The notes under the pieces were generated by a model. The model was not told the DNA's origin and made no database searches. It was given only the letters and a program-made list of their open reading frames with translations. The position numbers and the translations under genes are program-made. Source: Neolentinus lepideus HHB14362 ss-1 (Eukaryota; Basidiomycota; Agaricomycetes; Gloeophyllales; Gloeophyllaceae). Taken from it: a DNA stretch of 64,000 nt. The stretch covers positions 198,354 through 262,353 of the forward strand of contig KV425587.1 of the NCBI GenBank assembly GCA_001632425.1. Reading direction: 5' to 3'. Below are positions 35,322 to 46,874 of the stretch, one piece after another. Each line of letters starts with the position of its first letter. The first letter of the stretch is position 1.

Positions 35322-36202
35322 CTACTTCCGCTCGATCATATTCATGAGCGACCTAATGGTCCAAGCTGTATGCACGGTCTTCAGGAATGTTTGGCTGTGT
35401 TCTGGTTCCCACCCCTTCGGAAACGTCTCTTCGCGAAACCACTGTCGCAAAGTATTCAAGGGGACCTTCTGCTCTGGACCACCAAATATGCCTAGGACGA
35501 GTGCGACCTCTCCCCGCGCAATCTCCGAATGTACACCGTCGAGTCGCTGCTTGTACTCGTGCTCCCTGGAGACGCGTGCCCTCGCTAAATCAAATGCGGT
35601 GAGGTGCTTCCCGTCTGAAGAGAACGAACACAGCGTCTCCAGCATCTTGCCGTTGCAGTCACAGGGAGCGTACTCTTGCCCTTCTTGTGTATCCTCGTGA
35701 GCTAGTGACGCATTGTGTTCTATGTGGTTGTGACGGCCAATATCTCCCAGCGACATGTCCGAAAATTGGCCGAGCATGGCGAATCCTCCCATTGTAAGGA
35801 AAGCAGCGAATGGATACGATAGATTGTATCCGTCGTGCAAGGCTCTAATCAATTGCCATGGGCTGATGTGAATCCCTTGGCGAGGGCTGGAATATGCATG
35901 GCGGTCAATCCTCATTCCTTGCGTCGTAGAAAGAAGAGAGTTTCTTACAGAAAATCATGATTCGCTAGTGCATTCAATGCAGGGCATGGTGAACGGCTGG
36001 CTCCTTTGGGTATTTTGTAAGAATGGTCTTTGGCTAGACGGCCTTCTTGAAAAACATCGCTCTCGCTATATAAAGATGTGTGTGACTTGTTTGGCCTGGA
36101 TCGTATGTCAGCTCCAGATCCCTTTATATAGATATAAGACACTCACGTTCTCCATGACAGTGCTGTGAACAGCGTGCAAATCGAGATGAACAATGTAAAC
36201 AT
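35322..36202 (-). CDS. Heme-thiolate peroxidase (chloroperoxidase/UPO-like), copy 1
   Basis: Three exons, 36202-36147, 36095-35949 and 35910-35322, sum to 792 nt, 263 residues, the size of short unspecific peroxygenases. The N-terminus MFTLFISICTLFTALSW is a hydrophobic signal or anchor. PCPALNALANHDFL carries the Cys that ligates heme iron. The expected EHD motif reads EHN (35720-35712, IEHNASL), and the ARGEVALVLGIFG segment holds the conserved acid-base Glu. Family members (Peroxidase_2) use hydrogen peroxide for halogenation or oxygen transfer to many substrates. The Asp-to-Asn change occurs at a residue that in chloroperoxidase supports the catalytic Glu by hydrogen bonding, so activity may be altered. 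Paralogs lie at 43299 and 45955; a C2H2 gene follows downstream on the same strand. Confidence 0.92.
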
Positions 36203-36260
36203 GCTGAAGGTCGATAAGAGCTGAAGGAATCCGTGCTGCTGTCCTTCTCATACCGCACAA

Positions 36261-36268
36261 CTTATATA
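36261..36268 (-). promoter_or_regulatory. TATA box of peroxidase copy 1
   Basis: TATATAAG on the minus strand lies 59-66 nt before the ATG at 36202. A similar box (CATATAAG) precedes copy 2 at 44236-44243. Confidence 0.5.
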
Positions 36269-37971
36269 CCTGAACACCTGCCAGACATGGGCTGTGAAAG
36301 AATCCGAGTCAGGTATGCCATCATACTGACGATATCCGTTGATTAAGATGTATTGATGTTAAGCACTGCTCCAGTCATCTGTCAGAACGGCGTCACCGCT
36401 CACTTCTAAGCCTCCTTAGTCTGCATTTTCGATAGTATGTTGCCAGGTACCTTGTGGTGAAATGATATTCGAGACAGCGGTGAGTATCGCCTCCTGCTCT
36501 GTTCATGGACTTAGCTCTTGGTAGAACAGCTGCATCCCCGGCGATAAGTCTCCGCCGGTAATCTTCTGGGCCGTCCTACATCCTTTCTCATGCGAACCGG
36601 GTTAACGCAACATTCATTGAATTAATGGCAGCGCATCGCGCTGTCAAGTCTCCACCGTCTATAGTTTCTCATGGGATGCACGCTGTCCTCAACCACGACT
36701 CAGTTTCATGTCACTCGTGTTTTGAGGCACGAACGGCAGCAGACAATTACCGGGAGCCGCCACTGAATCTGACTTGATGGTTTCTATGTACTTTCCAGTG
36801 CAGATCCAGACGAGTTTAAGGAGACCCATCCCGACGGCGTCCTATACGGTGCTGATAACTTCCTGTGTCCTAGAAACTAGTTGATTTCTTTGCATTGGTA
36901 TTGACAACACCAGTAAAGACACTCTGGACACGGCATTTTCCGCGATCAAGCATCTTTCGAGTTATGGAGATCATGGTGTCCAAGCTAGGGTGAATGAGGC
37001 CTAATTCAGCAACATGCGTCGTTATCATCGCACTCACGCTCAAGCCGCCCAAGATCAATTGTCCTATTTCTGTCTGAATCTCCACACAGCTCCTGCCTAA
37101 TCATCCCGTGGGCGGGCTCGATTGATGTTGATGCCTTTGCGATCACAAAGCAGCTTGCAATACGATTTCCCCTCCAACGCCCAAAACGTAACAAAAGCGA
37201 AATGAGCGCGCATCAGCACCTTCGCGAAAATTTTCAGACGAAGGTGATCGTCAGAGCGCCCGATGCTCATACAAGGTCGGCCTTGTGAGATTCGCGGATA
37301 CTAAAAGACTTGACTTTCTTTAGGAGTGATGCGGGAGAAGCGCCTCCGACCACAATCTTGCAATCCGTTTGATTGTCGTTTCAGAGGGAGCAGCAAGCAG
37401 TGTATCACTGACCAAAGATAGTACTGCCACGGTGTATCAACATCGAAAATGATTCGAGCCTGATCAAGGCGAAATGCTTCATCCTCGAGCTTGGATAGCC
37501 TCCAGCGGGTACTCTAGTCCAGGTAAGCCGCCAGATCTATCAAGAATAACTACAACAGATCACCGGCATTTGCCCCAATGTTTGGCCGAGTGCAAACCTC
37601 TTGACCAAAATACACATACTAGGGAGATCCAATCCTCTATATTACACGCCAATTGGCACCCAAGTGATACATGAATAAATAATCCGCGATTCCTACAGGC
37701 ACGTCAACGTCAAGAAGTACAAATCCGCTTCGGCTACATGTTTGTGGTAGGTATATAACGACCGAAGTCAATAATGGATACAGCAAAACGTAGGAATACA
37801 TTATATAGTTGCTAGAGTCCTCAGGCATTACGATGCCTGGGTGATATCGGTGGCGACAGCCAGACAAGAGACCGAACTGAACGAGTTACCCGTAATAACG
37901 CCATAAACCCGAAAGATATACCCAAGCGAGAAGAGAAGGCTCTCGTTATGTCGGAAACAATCGCATGACAG
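36269..37971. other. 1.7-kb spacer without a recognisable gene
   Basis: Short frames only, no domain pattern. It holds the upstream region of peroxidase copy 1 and the downstream region of zinc-finger paralog 2. Confidence 0.5.
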
Positions 37972-39701
37972 TTAATTGAAGGACGCAGGTTTAAGATTCG
38001 CAAGGAGCCGCTCAGCAGGGGGACTGATACTAGTCGGCGGAGTAGATGCTGAACCCGAGGTCGATCCTGTTGGAGTAGCAGAAGACGTGGGCGACGGCGT
38101 ACGAGATCCCTCATCTTTGCCTTCCGGAATGGTATACCGAACGTGAGACTGAGAGAAAGAGGACGGGAGCGAACGACCATAGCGGTCCACGTAACGGGAA
38201 TCACGGACAGCAGACCAAGAGGTCGATGATCTCCAGGACGATCGTGACACGCGGCTATCCACACTGCGAGAGTCAACGTCCATATCTTCATCAAGCTCAT
38301 CATCAGATTCGGAGTGTTCATCGATATCCATACGAGATTCCTGGGAACTCTCGTATCCATCACTAGACATGCGCTCTGCCTGATCATCCCGCATCGCGTC
38401 GTAATCAGGGTCGTGACTCGGGTACGCGGGCGTCGCAGGAGACTGTAAAGCAGACGTGTGTAGAGGCTTATTGCCTCCATTCGCATTAACGTGGTTGCGA
38501 TAGTGTCTCCTCATATTAGAGTTGACGTTGAATAACCTGCCACACCCAGGCCACTGACATTGGAAAGCTGTGATAGTGATTAACAACGAAGAGAAAGGCA
38601 TTGAGAAGAACAAAATACTCACGCTTGACACCAGTATGCGTTGTTTCGTGAATTCTTAAGCTACTAGGGCGATTAAAGCGTTTGTTGCATATTTGGCAGG
38701 TATGTCTCCTTCCGCCCCTAGGTGACCCAGGGCGACCGTCGGCTTCGTCTGTCATTCCGTTGGGATGGCATGACGAGGACGTGTGTATGTCGAAAGTGTA
38801 CGTGAAGCTAGTGGGTGGAGGAACGGCAGATACAGAAGAAAGGCGCGAGGGATGATCCAATGAGGGTATCTGAGACGGGTGTCCTCGAGGAATGACAGCA
38901 GTGAGCGGGCGGCCTCGTTTTACGTCCATCTCGTGGTTCTGCACAGCGACGACTTTCTCGTCCTTGGATATCTTCTTCTTGGGCTTGGATATGGGAGGGG
39001 ACGCCACAGGCGGCTGCATCGCGACACGGAAGGAGGGTACCGCCCTGACACCGGCAGGTGTCACTTGAACACCGTTCGACCCGGGGGTCTGATGAGGACC
39101 GAGATCTTGGAGGTTGGCGCTAGAGGCTACATGCTCCAATGACGCCGTCCCAGGATCCGAGCGGAGAACTGTAAATGAATGAGAAGGCGCACGACCCCGA
39201 TAGTCGAGCGGCACCGTCGACCGCGGCATCGGTACTGGCGAAGCGGGTGGCACTGGTCCGGGACGGGCATCGTTATTGCTATGTCTTTTATTCACCACAG
39301 GTGGAAGGTCCGTGTATCCCGCATAAAGACGATCGGCGCGATGCTTCACTGAGTCGTCGTGGGCTGAGTAGTGCGGGACGGCCATTTTGCAAGATACGTC
39401 GAGGGATGGTAACACGGGTCTAGCGGGACGATCACCGTATCCAGTACGGCTATCGACTTGAATGGTAGCTGGCGTAGCTTGCCTTGGAGCCAAGATAGGG
39501 CTCACGGTCGGTTTAACATTGGGACGAGATATATGTGCGGCGTATTGCTCTAATTGATGACCACCCAGTCAGAGAAGGAGTGGTACAGACATCGAAGGCA
39601 GACATCGAAGGCGGACGTCGGTACTCACCAGGAAAGAGCTCTCGTATACTAGGCAGTAACACCTTGGAGGAGTGGAAGGATCCATGTTCGTTGACCGACA
39701 T
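37972..39701 (-). CDS. C2H2 zinc-finger protein, paralog 2 (two fingers)
   Basis: Three exons: ATG 39701 to a GTGAGT donor after LPSIRELFP near 39630, about 39544-38635 and 38571-37972; about 525 residues. Finger one, CQICNKRFNRPSSLRIHETTH, is at about 38700-38640 and finger two, beginning CQWPGCGRLFNVNSNMRRH, at about 38565-38500, with the splitting intron in the linker exactly as in the paralogs. Upstream blocks shared with paralog 3 are SFTVLRSDPGTASLEHVAS, ANLQDLGPHQ, PSFRVAMQP and FTYTFDIHTSSS. A basic KPKKKISKDEK patch (about 38975) may be a nuclear localisation signal. The C-terminal part is acidic (SESDDELDEDMDVDSRSVDS), a possible activation region, then Ser/Pro-rich. Role: probable DNA-binding regulator; targets not deducible. 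It is nearest in sequence to paralog 3. Confidence 0.92.
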
Positions 39702-39746
39702 AAGGACGGTGCACCAGGGACGCTGGTCAGGAAACCACAGCGAGGC

Positions 39747-39754
39747 GATTTATA
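39747..39754 (-). promoter_or_regulatory. TATA box of zinc-finger paralog 2
   Basis: TATAAATC (in context CTATAAATCG) on the minus strand lies 46-53 nt before the ATG at 39701. Confidence 0.45.
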
Positions 39755-42700
39755 GAGCCGTCGTATATATGAGCGTGGGGAGTATGATGATATCTCCAAG
39801 AAGCCAGAGACAGAGTTAAGGAAGAACGGAGGTTCACACACAGGATCTCCAAATCGGTGGCAAGGCTGTGAGATCGGCGGTATGTATGGAAGCCGGAATC
39901 GATGATGCGGATACGTCTGAGCGGCGTTATCCTCAGAATATGTTCCTGTCAAGGTGATTACCGCGAACGGTGAAAAGGACTGTTGAATTATGGAAAGAGC
40001 ATGAGAAGGTTTACGATATACCCGTGTAAGACAGACTTATAAAGACCGAGACGATGACGAAATGCGCGCTGTTCACGAGAGCGCTCATGATCCACGGCAT
40101 CGTTGAACCTGTTTCCGCAATTTGGTAGCCTATATGTGGCAACATCATTCAAGTTTGTGCCTCGAGGATGCAATGACTCAATTCAAGGCATCACAAGACA
40201 TGGTCAGAACACGCACGTACCCTAAATGGTTCACAGCAGGACGGGAAGCAGAGAGGATCCGGCTGCCTTTAGGCAGCTTTGGACCTGAGCTTCCTCGTCT
40301 CGTCCGAGGATTGGCCTGCCCGTTCCATAGTTATGGCGAGAAGTCCGGAGTCAATCGACGTCACAGCCATTACCTCATGGGTACACACCCTGAAGGAATC
40401 CTAGCATGATCCCAGGATTACCCGCCAATACCGTACTTATCGTATGGATCAGACCTGCGCGCCTCTTTAATCGTTCCGCACTTCGGACGGCTGATGCAAA
40501 GATAAACACGATGAGCTGTCAGCGGACCCTCTTAAAGGCAAATAAGCGGCCAGGACGCGGTTACTTGCCTGCGTTTCGAGATGATCATGCAAACAGGTTC
40601 CCGCGACTCATGCCTGTATGAGTCTCGACTCGAGAGTCTTACCTCATTATCCGCCGACATTCAGAACCCTATCCTTGAGTCGCAAACTGTCAGAAGCGCT
40701 AGTTATCATGATTTACTAAACGCGGCGGCGAGAATCTTTGGTGCTACTGAACCCGGGGGCATCGCGAGACCAAATGGCGAGACACCACACGCCGAGCATC
40801 CGACGTAACTCGGAGAGACACGCTGGGAAGAAAACAAGGTATGGGGGTAAGTTGGCGCACGTTGTGCAGCTGGCAGCAGCGCCCACGCTGCTACAATTGA
40901 GTTTCGCTGAAGTTCCGTCTCCGCGAGTGCACCGGGGACCCTGTGGGTACCCGGCAAAACTCGCGGATAAATCCGAGTTTTGTGCTCTTGATCGGGGCAT
41001 TTGCCACAGTGAAAGTCTCATCTGATGAAAGTGCACCACGGCGGCAGAGGAGGAAAATAGCGGGCGGAATAAAGAGATATCATGCACTCCACATCTTCTC
41101 CGGACCTCTATGACCCCGGACAATGTCACAGAGTACAAGCGACTCCGGTTCAGCCTACCCGTAAAGAATCGCACCTTTCCTGGAGAGAAGTAGAACCGGT
41201 ATACCCTGATCATCACATCACTATCGTGTTGGGCGACATCCAAAGCGTCGCGCATGATCAACTACACTCAGAGCGGTGCCGAATGTGCCCCTATCGTGTC
41301 GCAGAACACGGAACAGCACTGTTATTGTTCCCAAGAGCACTGTCCCCGGAGCCTTAAGAAACTTGCAAACGAAACATTCGACAAATGGATAAGAACGAAC
41401 CGGTACCATGAACTCCTGTTCCTTCACGTGATTCGGATGCGATGCTTGATAAGCTGGGTCTGTCCTGTACCAGAAAACTCGGGTACCACGGGGACAGATG
41501 CGAAGGGCATGCGAAATACCGTCAAGGGAAAGACTTCATCCTAATTAGAACGTTTCGATAACGCCTCTCTTTGTTCAGTCTTCACATTTCATGGGTGTTT
41601 CGCACTCCAAAACGGGGCAAGGGACACGCATCACCACACGACGGTCGGACGAGATGACCCACAGTTCCAATGGGAGAAGCCCTTGCCAGCGTGTTTGATC
41701 GCAATAATTGATCGTAGTTACCGTGCAATCAGAGGTTCTTGGGCCTGGACGCTGCAGGAAGTGCAGCTGACGGGCGATAATCCGATGAACGCGTCGGATG
41801 AGGATGTAATGGACCTTCATTACGATATGACGTGTCCCCATACAGGAACTATCGCCATGAAGTCCGAATCTGAATTCATGACGTGGAAACAACATCCTGT
41901 CAGGAGACCTGCTTACAGGTTAGATCGCAGTACAGCTATGAGAGGCATCATTCACCTCGTTATCCAGGGCCCGGAGACGACATTGCGCAATAATGGTGGC
42001 TCCCGTTGATCCAGGATCCAGGCACACGGCTTGAAAGCAGTGTCCCCGATAGTCGTTAGGCATGCTAGAGAGAATTTGAGAAAGCCCCATAAGGCAGGGA
42101 TCCACGTGCACGGAACCGATCCATGTGTTCATGATATGACGCTACAATTCCTCCCGATAAAACAGACTTCGTGGGTATCTCGAGTCTAGATGCAATAGAA
42201 GCGAGTGATGTCAGAACAAACTATAGGGTGTGTGCAAGGGAAGGTGAAGTTTAATTCTTCGGGACTATGTCATCGTCAGGTGGACACAGAGCAGGAATTG
42301 CTCACCGTACACGCGGAAACTTGAATGCGGAGTTCATTTGAGCGCAGCAGGGGGACGAATGCGGTGTTATCATGACTACGGCCGTAATACTAGTCGGAAG
42401 TATCGATCTGACGGTGTGGCGGATACACGTCAGGCTGAGCGACACGCCTTCGCACTATGCAAAACCTAGGATGAGGTGCCGGCGACAGTGAATCAAGCAG
42501 CCCTGCAGGTTAACACAAGCAAGTATCTCCCGCATGCAGCAAGTGTAGAATCTTGTCGGACATATCATGAAATCGATAAACTGCTTCCTGCGTACAGGTC
42601 GGTGGAATCGTCAGCCATATCATCACTCGGAGATCTAGAACACGGCGTCTTGATGTGCTAGGGAAGTCAGAGAGGACGTGCGTATAGGGTCTACACGTGC

Positions 42701-43298
42701 ACACAGAACTCGGTGAACACACTGTAGCCCGCACGTTCTCCCACATCCCTTGCGTTGCATGCATCATAGATTCTACTCGCAGATACCGTGTCATCAGCCC
42801 TCGATGCCACTGTTACGACTCACCTCTGAACGCGCAATGGACCTCTCCGTCGCAACTATCCTGAGCCTCAAACGGCGTAATGAGCTCCGATAACGTAAAA
42901 CTCATCTAAGGTGTCAACAACGTCACGACGACGCGCAACAGCTTCACCCTGTCTCGGGAGGTGTAGAAAGCGATAGTCGTCGAAATATCGCTACGAGGAC
43001 AAGATGAATGGACGCGGCGACGCCGCACGAGGCTGGTGCAACCGCGATGCCGAATCCACGATCGGCACTGCGGGTATGAGGTGGAGTTTCCTTTATACGC
43101 TCGGGTATGGTAGGAAGATATCATTCTCAAGCTTCAATGTTACTTATTGCCTTTCTCGCAAGGCGGCACGCTTGCAAGCGGACGAGCGAAAGTGAGTGCA
43201 AATACAATCAACTTCTCAACGTCTGCGAACAAGCTTGGAAGGATGCAGAATGGCTTGTATTATTCGCACATTATACAACGTTGCCGAAATAAAGTCCG
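39755..43298. other. 3.5-kb spacer without a recognisable gene
   Basis: Frames on both strands are short and inconsistent; the longest, 40716-41261 minus, has no domain pattern. No TIRs or LTRs were seen. It lies between peroxidase copy 2 and its downstream zinc-finger gene. Confidence 0.5.
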
Positions 43299-44195
43299 TC
43301 ATGTGCTCTTCTCCGTCTTCGCCTTCAATTCCTTCATATGCGTCCTAATTCTTGCTGCAGTCCTAACTGTTTGCCACAATGTTTGCCTGTGTACAGGTTT
43401 CCAGTCAGGGGGGAAACGCTCATGCACCAGCCAGTGTCGCAGGATATCCGCGTCGACTTGTTCTTCGGCTCCCCCGAATATACCTAGAACCAACGCCATC
43501 TCTCCACGAGCAAGCTCAGCGTGTAACCCGTCTATTGGGGTTACATACGTGGCTTCTCTACGAACCCTAGCTCTCGCTATGTCAAGAGCCCCGAAGCGGT
43601 TGGCCCGAGCGTCTTTCATTAGCTCCTCGAGGAGCTCGGGAACCACCGTGTTCGGAGCATACTCTTCGTCTCCGTTTGGATCCTCATGGACTAGTGACGC
43701 TATGTGCTCGATATACCCGTGGCGACGCAGGTCGTCAAGACTAACGTGACCGAATTGTGCGAGCAGTACGTATCCCCCCCAAGCTAGGAACACCGCTAGC
43801 GGAAGAGAACAGTTATACCCTTGCCGGAGTGCCCGGATCAGGTCCCATTGAGATATTTTTCTACCACTGCGTGGTCTAACGACGACGGTCAGCAGCATCA
43901 CGTGACCTCATGGCGACTGACTTACAGATATCCGTGATTGGCCAGAGTGTTCAGTGCGGGGCAAGGTGCGCAACTGTCCGTTGAATGTCCTGAAATATAT
44001 GGATGACCTTCTGGCAGGGACATCTCTTCCGACACAATCGACTTCCTTGGTAGGTGCAAACTGATCAAGTACCAAAGATCAAGTTAACAACAGACCGTCA
44101 TATCCAGATTTAACGTACATCACAGACCTTAGTAGAAAGGTCAAAGAGCAAATAATTGCGCCAGCGGTTAGATTTAGTGAGAAGATGTACGACAT
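43299..44195 (-). CDS. Heme-thiolate peroxidase (chloroperoxidase/UPO-like), copy 2
   Basis: Three exons join in phase: ATG 44195 to about 44128, about 44054-43925, then from about 43875 to the stop at 43299. The N-terminal MSYIFSLNLTAGAIICSLTF is hydrophobic and not followed by an obvious cleavage site, so it may be a membrane anchor. APCPALNTLANHGYL gives the heme-ligating Cys, followed after the intron by LPRSGRKIS. The EHD motif is changed to EHI (IEHIASLVHED, Ile codon at 43703-43701), a more drastic change than in the other copies. LARGEMALVLGIFGG carries the acid-base Glu. Function is as in copy 1: peroxide-driven halogenation or oxygenation of an unknown substrate, probably at a membrane or outside the cell. 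Divergent to copy 3, with 1.76 kb between their start codons. Confidence 0.92.
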
Positions 44196-44235
44196 GCCCA
44201 AGTGCGCTCTGAAATGAGACTGACCGCCAGGGCAA

Positions 44236-44243
44236 CTTATATG
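44236..44243 (-). promoter_or_regulatory. TATA-like box of peroxidase copy 2
   Basis: CATATAAG on the minus strand lies 41-48 nt before the ATG at 44195 and resembles the box of copy 1. Confidence 0.4.
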
Positions 44244-45131
44244 TCTTGAAATGCCAAGGTGACCGGTGTATCAATATATCTGACCGACCCTATCACTGAT
44301 GAAATAATATCCTACACATTGGCGGGAATCAAGGACTGTCTGAGTGTTTCGAAAGCGTTTTCAGGAGTGTTTAAATCGAGGCCATTATTCCGTATGTTCT
44401 CTCGTTGTGAATCCGCCATGGAGTGTAGCTTACTTCGACAATCAAGTATCCCCAGGAAGATACTATGCATGAGTTGTGGCGTTTCATGGACGCCTCCGAC
44501 AATTGCCGGCATAAGCGCTCATACTAGTGTGCATAACAGTGGCGCCTACCTGGGATCAAACGTTTTATGGGGCGGTGTTCCGCACTGTGGCAAGCACTCA
44601 TTCAATTACTAGGTAACACGTACATTCTAGTGATCATTTTGAGCAGAAGGACTGAATTTTCCATTCGAAACCGAGCTAGTACGGTCATGGCCGGTACTTG
44701 CTCTTGCACATCGTAAAGTCTCCGGCATTCTCGGCCTTCCCAGGAAAATATAGTGGATCGACATTCGGACGCTCCAGTCAGAGCGATCCTGGACACTGTC
44801 TGACCCAACCTTCCAGCCACAGCGCGTTGTGCCATAACTGATGGTATGGTTCTCTAACTAGGACTATGCCGCCAAGCTCGTTGCATCAACTACAAGCTTT
44901 ATCAAGCTGAGAGGACCCACAATTACTTATGCGTCGATCGGCACGCCTCTAAAGACTCTGTGTTCACAGAAATGAGACTATCAATATGCCTCAAGGAGGG
45001 AAATATCGTGGACAGGTTTCCCACAAATCCGTGAGGCCCGTCGTGGCTTTCCTCTATCTTTTCGAGTCTAGTGTTCGTAGGACTTATCCTCCACAGTTAT
45101 TGTAAGGTTTTGGAAGCTCGCAGAACGCGGC

Positions 45132-45260
45132 GTATACCACGCTCCTACCCAGCGATCGCTTCGGGGTCATGAATCCGAGAGCAGTGTTGCCATGTGTAAA
45201 CCATGTGGTACTTACCCAAGGACCCCAAAGCAATCGCTGGGTAGGAGCGTGGGCGTATAC
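45132..45260. repeat. Foldback: 37/40-bp inverted repeat with a 52-nt loop
   Basis: The left arm (45132-45168) begins GTATACCACGCTCCTACCCA and the right arm (45221-45260) is its inverse apart from two C/T differences and a 3-nt indel. It lies in the intergenic region between divergent peroxidase copies 2 and 3, close to the midpoint of their start codons. It could be a small MITE, a relic of the inversion that made the divergent pair, or a regulatory cruciform. Confidence 0.85.
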
Positions 45261-45954
45261 GCGCTAACTAATTGACTGTTGCCACTTCCATATGCTGTCC
45301 TCAAGATTGCTATGATTCCTTCGCGAATCTGTGGGTTATTCGCGAGATGTTTGGAGATAGCACTACCTTCACAAATATTTGAGTGCTGTGTAAGGATTGT
45401 GATGACGAATTCGTCTCAGGTCAATCAGTGGCCGAGTCGGACGCACAACTCCGAGTCGCAGTACTTAGCTAAGACACCGAAGACGTGAAACACCAGAATG
45501 TTTTAAGCGACAAGTACTCATAGCTTTGTCGTACTAAATGGCACTGAAAGGCTGTGAACCATGCTATGTCGTCCAGCTGACTCAGTGATGAGTAACACTA
45601 GCATTTTTCCATGCCCCTCGCTTTTTGTTTCTGGGCAACACAAATTTCTTCCTTGTCCCCTATGGAAATCGGACTAGCCAGAAAACAGCGAACGGCGTTC
45701 GCGCTGCAAGCCCAGGGTGTGCAAGATCTCGGAGATATGAGTGCCGCCCCTCCAGGCTATGCCAAAACAAATGCATCACTGTATCTTGATGGGATCCTTC
45801 ACTACCCATACAAGCTAGCCAATGATTGAAGGAGAGCCCAAACGAAGGCGCTTAAGGTGAATCTTAGGTGATACGAGGCCGAGTACAAAAACTAGCTTTG
45901 ATATCGCTTCGACATTTTTACATCTTTTCCGACGCGAGTGCACACCTAGCCAGC

Positions 45955-46874
45955 ATGCCTCCCAGACCCACCGGCCCAGTATCCATACCTGCTCTCATCG
46001 TGAATACCTTAGCGTTTCTTGTCAGAACATGGTGAGAGAATCACAATCATGGTATAAATAACATTGCGATCATTAAGACAGCTTGACGTTGATCAGCATG
46101 ATGCACTTACAATACTGGTTGATGCGTCGCAAATCCCAGACGACCGTACCCTCACTTCCCGAAAATCATCCCTTTGTTCCACCGGGGCCAAGCGACAGTC
46201 GCGCGCCATGCCCCGCTCTGAATACGCTGGCTAATCATGGTTATCTGTATGTGCCTGATCAAACAATCATCTGCTTATGCTCATGAATTGACACGAGGCC
46301 GCATGATGGCCGGAACATCCGACCGAGAGTTTTGATAAACGCACTACAAGAAGGATACAACTTGACATACCTGCTCGCAGCATTTCTCACTTATGGCGGG
46401 TTCACACTTCTGGGCCAATTCGCACAGGTTTCTTTGGACGACCTCTGCCGGCATAACCGGGTGGAGCACAACGCATCGCTGGTCCATGAAGACACAAGAC
46501 CAGGATCTGAGTATGCACCCAAAGTCCCTCTAGTGGAATACATGCAAGCATTGGAAGCTGACTCTTCCGACGGCAAATATATTACAAATTTCGACGTTGC
46601 GAAAGCCCGTGTACGACGAGAGACAGAGTCTGCGGATGTGGATGCCATCCACGCAGAAATTGCAAGAGGAGAAATGGCACTGGTCCTGAGAATATTTGGA
46701 GCTCCGGATGAAGAAATTCCGTTGGAGAGGCTACGACATTGGATGATGAAGGAGAGTTTCCCTCCAGATTGGAAGGCAGATCATACGCAGTCTTTCCTTC
46801 AGACGATGAGGACATCAATGAAGCTCAGAGCCAATATGGCCCGTATCAAGTCTGCAAAGACCAAAGTACTATAA
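45955..46874 (+). CDS. Heme-thiolate peroxidase (chloroperoxidase/UPO-like), copy 3
   Basis: Three exons, 45955-46031, 46097-46246 and 46298-46874, sum to 804 nt, 267 residues. The N-terminus contains VSIPALIVNTLAFLV, probably an uncleaved anchor. SRAPCPALNTLANHGYL supplies the heme Cys and LPHDGRNI follows across the second intron. The EHD motif reads EHN (VEHNASLVHED, Asn codon 46467-46469), as in copy 1. IARGEMALVLRIFGAPDEE carries the acid-base Glu, with Arg in place of the Gly of the other copies. The second exon has an extra basic stretch (LMRRKSQ). The gene is divergent to copy 2 and is the upstream partner of zinc-finger paralog 3, though 7.1 kb away. Confidence 0.92.

Noticed and set aside
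40716..41261. 181-codon minus-strand frame
   Set aside because: Nothing recognisable and overlapped by equally long frames in other phases.
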